The position numbers were made by a program, and so were the translations under genes. A stretch of 22,018 nt of DNA from BOG-1112 sp964635325. GTDB lineage: Bacteria > Bdellovibrionota_B > Oligoflexia > Oligoflexales > Bog-1112. Numbering within the stretch: position 1 is the stretch's first letter; each line of letters begins with the position of its first letter. The stretch spans positions 1 through 22,018 of the forward strand of contig CAZWOL010000049.1 of assembly GCA_964635325.1 (NCBI GenBank). The letters run 5' to 3'. The notes below the pieces were generated by a model, which worked only from the letters and a program-made list of their open reading frames with translations, did no database searches and was not told where the DNA came from. Positions 1 through 5,815 of this stretch are shown one piece after another.

Positions 1-69
1 GAGCGAATTCACGAGAAACTTGACGACCCAGAGTTGTCAAAGTTTTTTGTAGCGGAGTCGTCACATTGA
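1..69 (+). CDS. Possible 3' end of a gene entering from the left edge
   Basis: Frame 1 is open from the first base for 22 codons and ends with TGA at 67-69. The encoded tail is charged and protein-like (ERIHEKLDDPELSKFFVAES, then SH). The other two plus-strand frames stop sooner. No family can be recognised from so few residues. A 19-bp palindrome begins four bases after the stop, which would fit the end of a gene. It could also be chance, since 22 open codons are weak evidence. Confidence 0.4.
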   Translation, partial: ERIHEKLDDPELSKFFVAESSH

Positions 70-72
70 ACC

Positions 73-91
73 TCGATGATACTATCATCGA
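73..91. repeat. Perfect 19-bp palindrome (9-bp arms, 1-nt centre)
   Basis: The arms TCGATGATA and TATCATCGA flank a single C at 82. No T-run follows, so it is not a classical intrinsic terminator. It may be a protein-binding dyad upstream of the GAPDH gene, or a 3'-end hairpin for whatever gene ends at 69. Confidence 0.5.
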
Positions 92-163
92 CTTCGCCTA
101 TGCCTTACAAAATCTCCATTTGATGAGAAGAAACAGGCAGGCCCGCCTGAACTTAGCACCATG

Positions 164-191
164 TTGACATACACAAATAGCTACCTAGCAA
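164..191 (+). promoter_or_regulatory. Putative sigma70-type promoter for the GAPDH gene
   Basis: A perfect -35 hexamer TTGACA (164-169) is followed after 16 bp by a poor -10 candidate TAGCAA (186-191). It would give a leader of roughly 100 nt before the start at 299. The -35 is convincing by eye, the -10 is weak, so the exact promoter is uncertain. Confidence 0.3.
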
Positions 192-298
192 CGAGCATAT
201 CTTTTTTTCCGCGCTTCAAAAATTTTTCTCAATTTTGGAACGTTCTATGTTACTTTTTGACCTTTCAGAGTCAATTTACTGAGATGGAGGGGCCCAAG

Positions 299-1297
299 AT
301 GACGATAAAGATTGGTATTAATGGTTTTGGCCGAATTGGTCGCACCATACTCCGCGCAGCGTCTAAGCCAGAGTATCGCGATCTCGAATTTGTACACATC
401 AACGACATTACGGATACAGCGACACTCGCCCATCTTTTGAAACATGACAGCGTGCATGGAGGTTTTTCGGACGTTTCCCTGAAGAACGACCGACTGCACA
501 TCGGTGATCGCAGCCTCTCTATTTCTGCAAGTCGTTCACCTGCAGAAATCCCCTGGCGCGAAAAAGGTGTGGATCTGGTTATGGAATGTACTGGACTCTT
601 CAAAGATCGCAAAGAGTTCATGCCCCATATGCAGGCAGGTGCCAAAAAGGTACTGGTCTCTGCACCTGCACAAGGTGAGGACATCACCGTTGTGCTTGGA
701 GTGAATTCCAGAAATCTCAAAGCTGAGCACACTATCGTCTCCAACGGTAGCTGCACCACCAACTGCCTTGCCCCCATCTGCAAGGTGATCCACGAACGCT
801 TCGGTGTCGAGTCCGCTTTGATGAATACTGTGCACTCCTACACCAACGACCAACGTGTGCTAGACCTACCGCACAAGGATCTGCGTCGTGCACGTGCTGC
901 TGCAGTAAATATGATTCCAACCTCGACCGGTGCTGCAAAAGCAATTGGCTTGGTGATTCCAGAGCTTGCTGGCAAAATTGATGGCTTATCGATACGCGTC
1001 CCCACACCGAACGTATCGATCGTCGATGTTACCTTTAGGGTTTCTAAACGAACAACCGCTAAAGAAGTAAATGCAGCTCTCGAAGAAGCTGCTAAAGGCG
1101 AACTAAAAGGTGTGATGGGTTACTGTACAGACCCTCTCGTCTCCTCTGACTATATGGGCAATCCCTTGTCCAGCATCATCGATGCAGAGTTGACGAAGGT
1201 GATGGAAGGTACCTTGGTCAAAGTTCTTTCATGGTACGATAATGAGGCGGGTTTTAGCCATCGCATGCTCGATGTCGCTCGTCTGATGATGTCTTAA
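299..1297 (+). CDS. gap: Glyceraldehyde-3-phosphate dehydrogenase (phosphorylating, type I)
   Basis: This is a 332-residue enzyme of glycolysis and gluconeogenesis. It converts glyceraldehyde-3-phosphate, NAD+ and phosphate to 1,3-bisphosphoglycerate in the cytoplasm. Visible motifs are the Rossmann start INGFGRIGR, an acidic residue after the second strand (ND at 35-36, typical of NAD use), the active-site block SCTTNC with Cys152, the NTVHSYTNDQ block with His179, IPTSTGAAKA, and WYDNEAGF near the C-terminus. The length is normal for the family. The start at 299 is chosen because GGAGGGG at 286-292 sits 6 nt upstream and the protein begins like known GAPDHs. An in-frame ATG at 161 would add a 46-residue hydrophobic extension with no ribosome-binding site. 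The close relative erythrose-4-phosphate dehydrogenase is less likely given the HLLKHDSVHG block. The pentapeptide gene follows after 23 nt, so cotranscription is likely. Confidence 0.96.
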   Translation: MTIKIGINGFGRIGRTILRAASKPEYRDLEFVHINDITDTATLAHLLKHDSVHGGFSDVSLKNDRLHIGDRSLSISASRSPAEIPWREKGVDLVMECTGLFKDRKEFMPHMQAGAKKVLVSAPAQGEDITVVLGVNSRNLKAEHTIVSNGSCTTNCLAPICKVIHERFGVESALMNTVHSYTNDQRVLDLPHKDLRRARAAAVNMIPTSTGAAKAIGLVIPELAGKIDGLSIRVPTPNVSIVDVTFRVSKRTTAKEVNAALEEAAKGELKGVMGYCTDPLVSSDYMGNPLSSIIDAELTKVMEGTLVKVLSWYDNEAGFSHRMLDVARLMMS

Positions 1298-1320
1298 CAC
1301 AGGTTCTAAGGAATTTTTTT

Positions 1321-1728
1321 ATGCGTCCTAAAGAAGAAAAACAAGCTACCCTTGGTCGCAAAGAGGTGCTTGAGCTACTTGCTGAATCTAAAGATCTGCG
1401 AGGGCTTGATATTCGCAAAGCCAATCTTGTAAAAGTCGACTTCAGTGGTTGTGACTTGCGCGAGTGCAACTTTTCCTATGCGAATTTAAAAGATGCAATT
1501 TTTAAGGGCGCCGACATGCGCGACTGCTCGCTATGGAATGCGAATTTGGAGGGTGCCGATTTTTCCGAATCCGATCTCGAAGGTGCGGATCTCGACTACT
1601 CCAAAATGCGAGGAGCAACGCTGTACAAAGCCAACTTGCGTAGAGCCACACTGCCTACTGAGTTGGTACCTCGTGAAGACATAGTACGCTCCGTCGAGAC
1701 CGGATGCAAAGTTGGTAAGTCGTACTGA
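1321..1728 (+). CDS. Pentapeptide-repeat protein
   Basis: A 135-residue protein. About 17 consecutive pentapeptides (residues 27-111) follow the A(D/N)LxX pattern, for example ANLEGADFSESDLEGADLDY. Such repeats fold into a right-handed four-sided beta helix of about four coils. The first 25 residues are a charged, probably helical cap, and the last 20 are non-repetitive. There is no signal peptide or membrane helix, so it is probably cytoplasmic. Some family members mimic DNA and protect gyrase (Qnr/MfpA), but those are longer, and nothing here shows that role. The start has AAGGA at 1308-1312, 8 nt upstream. It lies 23 nt after gap and is probably in the same transcript. Its function is unknown. 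Confidence 0.88.
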   Translation: MRPKEEKQATLGRKEVLELLAESKDLRGLDIRKANLVKVDFSGCDLRECNFSYANLKDAIFKGADMRDCSLWNANLEGADFSESDLEGADLDYSKMRGATLYKANLRRATLPTELVPREDIVRSVETGCKVGKSY

Positions 1729-1860
1729 CCGGTCAGTGCTATTGATCACTGCATAGCTAATCTCATCTTACAAATTGGCTAAGCAGGCTCCATCGTGCGG
1801 CTCGCGGCTGACAAGTTGAAGTGATTATTGAAGCAGAGATCCATAGTCGAGAGGTCCCCC

Positions 1861-1884
1861 ATGACGACACCTCGTCCATACTAA
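1861..1884 (+). promoter_or_regulatory. Possible 7-codon leader peptide upstream of the metallo-hydrolase gene
   Basis: ATG at 1861 opens a short frame encoding MTTPRPY and ends with TAA at 1882-1884. GAGAGGT at 1849-1855 is a good ribosome-binding site 5 nt upstream. The next gene starts 22 nt after the stop and has a near copy of the same site (AGAGGT, 1895-1900). ACCTC inside the short frame (1869-1873) is complementary to the GAGGT of both sites. It may be a chance frame or a translational attenuator. Confidence 0.25.
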
Positions 1885-1906
1885 AATCCCAAGCAGAGGT
1901 CCTTGT

Positions 1907-2584
1907 ATGCAACATAATAAAACGCTAGCTATCTCTACGTTTACTGTCGGTAGACTCGGATGCAACTGCTCCATTCTTTATTCTCCACAGACACGTGAGG
2001 CCATTGCGATCGACCCAGGTAATGATGCCCAAGCTTTCTTGAGTCACGTGCAAGAGTTGGATGTGCAGGTCAAATTTCTTTTGCACACGCACGCCCACTA
2101 CGATCACATCGGGCAGGCCGATACCATCCGTCAGGAACTTGGAACACCCATCCACCTGCACAAGGATGATGTGTTTCTCTACAATGCACTCCTACAGCAA
2201 GGTGCGTTCTTTGGAGAAAAAGTAGCAAGACCTGGAGGCATCGACCACTACATTGAGGATGAAGAAGAATTTTCGCTCAATGTTGGGGCAGTCTCTGATC
2301 CGCAACTACGTAAAGTAGTTCAGTCGATCCATACACCTGGGCACACTCCGGGTTCGTGCAGTTTTTTATGCACAGCCTTTGATGAGCCACTCCTCTTTAG
2401 CGGGGATACACTCTTCGCAAATTCGATCGGACGTACCGATTTGCCAGGAGGAGATTCTGAACAAATACTCACGTCCATCAAACGTCGTTTACTAACACTC
2501 GAGCCCGAGACAAAGGTTATTCCAGGACACGGGCCGATGACATCCATCTATCACGAGAGCCGACACAATCGTTTTCTCACCTAG
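1907..2584 (+). CDS. MBL-fold metallo-hydrolase, glyoxalase II-like
   Basis: A 225-residue metallo-beta-lactamase-fold hydrolase. The metal ligands are visible in order: HAHYDH (His62, His64, Asp66, His67), His146 in HTPGHTPGS, Asp167 in FSGDTLF and His208 in IPGHGP. The FANSIGRTDLPGG block is typical of the small glyoxalase II-like proteins related to E. coli YcbL. These hydrolyse thioesters such as S-lactoylglutathione or act on related substrates. The short length and lack of the long C-terminal glutathione-binding domain argue against classical GloB. There is no signal peptide, so it is likely cytoplasmic. AGAGGT (1895-1900) lies 6 nt before the ATG. The tdk ribosome-binding site overlaps this gene's stop, so the two are translationally linked. 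The exact substrate cannot be told from sequence. Confidence 0.9.
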   Translation: MQHNKTLAISTFTVGRLGCNCSILYSPQTREAIAIDPGNDAQAFLSHVQELDVQVKFLLHTHAHYDHIGQADTIRQELGTPIHLHKDDVFLYNALLQQGAFFGEKVARPGGIDHYIEDEEEFSLNVGAVSDPQLRKVVQSIHTPGHTPGSCSFLCTAFDEPLLFSGDTLFANSIGRTDLPGGDSEQILTSIKRRLLTLEPETKVIPGHGPMTSIYHESRHNRFLT

Positions 2585-2593
2585 GATTTTTTC

Positions 2594-3157
2594 ATGGCAA
2601 AATTGCACTTTTATTATTCTGCAATGAATGCAGGCAAGAGCACTGTATTGTTACAAGCCAACTACAACTATAACGAACGCAAGATGCAAACCCTTGTCCT
2701 GATGCCTGATCTGGATACTCGCAGTGGTATCGGATATGTGCGCTCACGCATTGGTTTAGAAACCGAAGCCATTCCATTTTCGCGGACTATGGATATCTTT
2801 GAGTGTGTTGCCCAGGAAAAGCAAAAGCGTAAGCTTGCCTGCGTACTGATCGACGAAGCTCATTTTCTGATGCGCAGTCAGGTCTACCAGCTGTGTCGCA
2901 TCTGCGATGAACTGAACATTCCGGTACTCACATACGGACTGCGTACCGACTTTCGCAGCGAACCATTTGAGGGGAGTCAGTATTTGCTAGCACTTGCGGA
3001 CCAATTGATCGAGATCAAGACAGTCTGTCACTGTGGCAAGAAAGCGACGATGAACATGCGTATCGATGCGGACGGAAAAAAAGTTCATGATGGGCAGCAA
3101 GTCGAGATCGGAGGCAACGATCGCTACATAGCAACCTGCCGCAAACATTTTTTCTAA
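2594..3157 (+). CDS. tdk: Thymidine kinase (type II)
   Basis: A 187-residue enzyme of pyrimidine salvage that phosphorylates thymidine to dTMP with ATP. The N-terminal P-loop reads SAMNAGKST (residues 9-17). The DEAHFL block (Asp87, Glu88) gives the catalytic base. The lasso region YGLRTDFRSEPFEGS follows. The C-terminal zinc site CHC...TCRKH (Cys145, Cys147, Cys182, His185) is complete. The length is typical of bacterial type II enzymes. AGGA at 2583-2586 overlaps the stop of the preceding hydrolase gene and sits 7 nt before the ATG, which indicates a shared mRNA. The gene ends 24 nt before the convergent minus-strand gene. No strong terminator is visible between them. Confidence 0.95.
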   Translation: MAKLHFYYSAMNAGKSTVLLQANYNYNERKMQTLVLMPDLDTRSGIGYVRSRIGLETEAIPFSRTMDIFECVAQEKQKRKLACVLIDEAHFLMRSQVYQLCRICDELNIPVLTYGLRTDFRSEPFEGSQYLLALADQLIEIKTVCHCGKKATMNMRIDADGKKVHDGQQVEIGGNDRYIATCRKHFF

Positions 3158-3181
3158 GTGCATCGAATCCACTGCTTAGCC

Positions 3182-3745
3182 TCAGTAAGAAGAGTGATAG
3201 TATCCTTGCGCCGTTCTGGCAACACCTACAGAGCATCCCGTGGTCAATGCAAGTCCAACAGCAATCCACAAGCCTGCATAGATCTGTTGGGCAACATCTT
3301 TTGATTGCAGAGCTGTCGCGCACGATAGCACCGTAACGACGGCACCGATTGCGACCCCCACAGAGAAGCCAGCGATAGCTCCCTTGTCTACAGGATTATC
3401 AGCATTTTGCTTAGCCTCATTTTTTAAGCTACTCGATTGCGTTAGAGAGTTATTAGATGCTGCTTGCGGCACCACAGTTGTGCTCGTCCCACCTTGGTCG
3501 CCACTGCGATTTCTGCCTTCGCGAGTGCGATTGAGTCGGTCCCGTAGACGATTTCTACCGCTGACTGTAATGTTGGCATCCACATGCGTTTCATTTACAT
3601 CAACTACAGTTGCATTAGCAACTTCATCAACAAAAGTACTGTTGTCGAATACCAATTCATTTGTGAGATTTTGTGCAAGCAGGCTGTGAGGTGCAAGCAA
3701 AGCGAGAACACTAAGAGCAGACACAATGGATGTACGCAACTTCAT
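3182..3745 (-). CDS. Secreted or envelope protein of unknown function with two C-terminal membrane segments
   Basis: I do not recognise this 187-residue protein. Residues 1-24 form a clear Sec signal peptide (basic start, hydrophobic core, LLA before Gln25). Residues 25-121 are polar, Asn/Ser/Thr-rich and include an Arg-rich stretch (64-80). Two hydrophobic segments follow at about 122-144 and 155-177, each with one Cys (142, 171), then a short Tyr-rich tail. The polar part carries eight Asn-X-Ser/Thr sites (N26, N35, N44, N51, N58, N72, N79, N98). Two of these, DVNET and DANIT, fit the extended bacterial PglB pattern. The start is supported by AGGA (3753-3756 on the minus strand) 7 nt upstream. 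It is transcribed towards tdk and divergently from the DUF77 gene. Confidence 0.75.
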   Translation of the reverse strand: MKLRTSIVSALSVLALLAPHSLLAQNLTNELVFDNSTFVDEVANATVVDVNETHVDANITVSGRNRLRDRLNRTREGRNRSGDQGGTSTTVVPQAASNNSLTQSSSLKNEAKQNADNPVDKGAIAGFSVGVAIGAVVTVLSCATALQSKDVAQQIYAGLWIAVGLALTTGCSVGVARTAQGYYHSSY

Positions 3746-3789
3746 TTTTAGATCCTAAAGAAGTAAGACAGATAACCACTGCTCTGCTT

Positions 3790-3805
3790 ATAAATGATCA
3801 TTTAT
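3790..3805. repeat. Perfect 16-bp palindrome in a divergent spacer
   Basis: ATAAATGATCATTTAT is its own reverse complement. It lies 44 bp upstream of the secreted-protein start (minus) and overlaps a TATAAG (-10-like) sequence on that strand at 3787-3792. The size, AT-richness and location resemble an operator for a dimeric regulator, but no regulator gene is adjacent. Function is inferred. Confidence 0.45.
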
Positions 3806-3811
3806 GAAAAA

Positions 3812-3884
3812 CTGACGAGAGCTAACATGCAGGGCAAGAGTCAATGGAACGCACACCATGTCCATTGCAAAATCTCATCGTCAG
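3812..3884. other. Nested inverted repeats, possible structured RNA or binding sites
   Basis: An outer stem pairs CTGACGAGAG (3812-3821) with CTCATCGTCAG (3874-3884) with one bulged A. An inner perfect 7-bp stem pairs CAATGGA (3842-3848) with TCCATTG (3861-3867). Together they occupy much of the 248-bp divergent spacer between the secreted-protein gene and the DUF77 gene. No coding frame explains the region. It does not contain the conserved TPP riboswitch blocks. Confidence 0.35.
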
Positions 3885-3993
3885 CAAAAGAGGCTTCACT
3901 TTCGTAACTATTGATTCCCGCTTAGGCACATAATCTTCTTGGTTTTGCATATCTATTTAGGTTACCTTCTGGGATTTCTAAAAAGGAAGAGCG

Positions 3994-4332
3994 ATGAACA
4001 ATAAAATGGGAATGGACGTCTTTGTTGCGTTCCAAGTTATTCCAAGGTCCAGGAACGCTAATAATTTCGAGATTGTGGATAAAGCCATCGAAGTAGTCAA
4101 GAACTCAGGAGTTCCTTACCAAGTTAGCGCAATGGAAACGACGATGATGGGGGATCTCGATCACCTCCTTGCTATTGTCAAGGAAGCCCAGCAACGCTGT
4201 ATCGAGTGCGGGGCTGTCGAGGTGATCACAAACATAAAAATTCATAACAGAACTTCAGAAGCTACAGATAGCTTCTGCACCTACGATCGAGGAGTGACTG
4301 CTAGCAACAGCGTTTTTTTAAAATCGAACTGA
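3994..4332 (+). CDS. DUF77/MTH1187-family thiamine-binding protein
   Basis: A 112-residue protein of the YqgV/MTH1187 family, ferredoxin-like small proteins known to bind thiamine or related pyrimidines. The core matches the family pattern: VFVAFQVIPR at the first strand, the long helix IVDKAIEVVKNSG, YQVSAMETTMMGDLDHLLAIVKEAQQ and ITNIKIHNRTS. The last 22 residues are an unconserved tail. AAGGAAG at 3983-3989 lies 4 nt upstream of the ATG. No thiamine biosynthesis or transport gene is nearby, so the ligand is inferred from family only. Its last 15 nt overlap the end of hflX on the other strand. Confidence 0.85.
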   Translation: MNNKMGMDVFVAFQVIPRSRNANNFEIVDKAIEVVKNSGVPYQVSAMETTMMGDLDHLLAIVKEAQQRCIECGAVEVITNIKIHNRTSEATDSFCTYDRGVTASNSVFLKSN

Positions 4333-5676
4333 TTTGAAGCTATCGACCATTGAGGAAAGAGCTCGAATGCGCATGTGCACACCATCTTCTGCAAAATCTT
4401 CGCTCAAAACTTTAGCATTGCGATGGACTTCGGCACGCAGATCATTGCGATCGTAGGCGATCACGATCTCTGCTTCGATCATATCTTTCTCAAAGTGTGC
4501 GATGAGTACATTGCGTAATTTTGCAACATCTTCTTTTGAACGCGCAGACATTGCAACAGCATCAGGAAACTCGTCTTGCAATGCATTGCGTGTAGGCTCG
4601 TCCACACAGTCGATCTTATTCAAAATAAGCAGGCTTGGGGTTGCATCCAGATCGAGCTTGAGCTCCGTCAAAACCCGACGAGTTGTCTCGAGTTGCGAAC
4701 GAAAGGTCGGATCCGCAGCATCGACAACGAAAATAAGCAAAGAAGCATCTGCAGCCTCATCCAAGGTCGAACGAAAGGATGCAACCAAGTCGTGAGGGAG
4801 CTTCTTGATAAATCCGACTGTATCTGATACCAATATACGAGGTAGCGTTTCGGGTTGCATAGCACGTATTGTTGTATCGAGAGTTGCAAAGAGTTTATCT
4901 TCGACAAGAACGTCACTCCCGGTAAGAGCTCGCATCAACGAAGACTTGCCTGCATTCGTGTACCCAACCAAGGCAACCTTAGCTTGGTCCCTGCGACGCT
5001 GTCTGCGTCCTTGTTGGTTTTTATGAATATCTTCGAGCTCATCTTTTAATTCTGCAATGCGATCGCGTATGCGGCGCTTGTCAAGTTCGTGAGCTGTTTC
5101 CCCAATCCCTTTCGCACCGATCCCTCCACCCTGACGATCTTGTCCGACACGATTCATCCGCAAGCGTGGGCTCAAATAGCGTAGTCGAGCGATATCAACC
5201 TGAATGCGGGCCTCACGTGTACGAGCATGTCGGTGAAAAATCTCGATGATCACCCCAGTGCGATCCATGACTTGAGCACCGGTTGCCATCTCAAGATTGC
5301 GCAACTGTGTTGGACTTAGCTCATCATCAAATACGACGGTATCTGCTTTTGGCTCAGCATCTTCATCATCAGACTCTTCAACTTCAGGGGCAGCTTCAAC
5401 AACTTTGTTCTTGCGACGTGGGGCCTGTGCCATAGACTCGATTTTGCCACTGCCTCCGGTGCGTCTACATAGCTCCTGTAGCTTGCCCTCACCAAGAATT
5501 GTTGAATTCTCGGCAATCGAACGTTTCTGCGACAAAGTCCCCACCACCTCAAAGCCAAGGGTAGTGACCAGGCGCCCTAATTCGCTGAGAGAGGCATTGT
5601 GATCCTCCAAGCTAACATTCGGTAATTGCAGGCCAACTAAGATGGTTTTCGGGGGGGTTGTTTGATTATGATGCAA
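4318..5676 (-). CDS. hflX: Ribosome-associated GTPase HflX
   Basis: A 452-residue HflX-family GTPase, which binds the 50S subunit and can split or rescue stalled ribosomes. The N-terminal HflX domain contains FDDELSPTQLRNLE and the Gly-rich loop GGGIGAKGIGET (183-194), followed by a long basic coiled helix (about 197-229). The G domain shows G1 GYTNAGKSS (238-246), the G2 region ATLDTT, G3 DTVGF (285-289), G4 NKID (353-356) and G5 SAR (377-379). A C-terminal domain follows. The start is TTG (5676-5674), backed by GGAG 6 nt upstream. No ATG exists before residue 82. An insertion of about 30 residues, first basic then acidic, interrupts the N-terminal domain at about 74-111. Its 3' end overlaps the DUF77 gene by 15 nt. 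Confidence 0.95.
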   Translation of the reverse strand: MHHNQTTPPKTILVGLQLPNVSLEDHNASLSELGRLVTTLGFEVVGTLSQKRSIAENSTILGEGKLQELCRRTGGSGKIESMAQAPRRKNKVVEAAPEVEESDDEDAEPKADTVVFDDELSPTQLRNLEMATGAQVMDRTGVIIEIFHRHARTREARIQVDIARLRYLSPRLRMNRVGQDRQGGGIGAKGIGETAHELDKRRIRDRIAELKDELEDIHKNQQGRRQRRRDQAKVALVGYTNAGKSSLMRALTGSDVLVEDKLFATLDTTIRAMQPETLPRILVSDTVGFIKKLPHDLVASFRSTLDEAADASLLIFVVDAADPTFRSQLETTRRVLTELKLDLDATPSLLILNKIDCVDEPTRNALQDEFPDAVAMSARSKEDVAKLRNVLIAHFEKDMIEAEIVIAYDRNDLRAEVHRNAKVLSEDFAEDGVHMRIRALSSMVDSFKSVRF

Positions 5677-5712
5677 GCTAAACTCCAGTATAGAAAGGTC
5701 TTCACGTCCGAA

Positions 5713-5741
5713 TTTATAAACTAAGCAAGCCTTTTCAGCAA
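5713..5741 (-). promoter_or_regulatory. Putative promoter for hflX
   Basis: On the minus strand TTGCTG (5741-5736) is followed by exactly 17 bp and TATAAA (5718-5713). The -10 matches 5 of 6 consensus bases, the -35 only its TTG. It would start transcription about 30 nt before the TTG codon. Confidence 0.4.
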
Positions 5742-5815
5742 CTGCTGCTTAATTCAAGCCTATTGCCGCAGTACCGATACGAATGAATCAGGATTCACTT
5801 GGAGTCGATCATAAA

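Noticed and set aside
134..149. CAGGC...GCCTG hairpin as a terminator upstream of gap
   Set aside because: The stem is 5 bp and no T-run follows.
161..298. N-terminal extension of GAPDH from the ATG at 161
   Set aside because: No ribosome-binding site precedes it, and the added residues do not resemble the family. The ATG at 299 has GGAGGGG at the right distance.
271..783. Long minus-strand frame inside gap, and similar antisense frames inside hflX, hemH and the oxidoreductase gene
   Set aside because: They mirror well-supported genes, have no ribosome-binding sites and show low-complexity or Cys/Trp/Arg-rich translations typical of antisense shadows.
3154..3179. CTAAG...CTTAG inverted repeat as a bidirectional terminator between tdk and the secreted-protein gene
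   Set aside because: Only five base pairs can form, and the inner bases mismatch. No T-run follows it.
3812..3993. TPP riboswitch before the thiamine-binding gene
   Set aside because: The conserved CUGAGA and ACCUGAUCUGG-type blocks are absent. The inverted repeats there have another layout.
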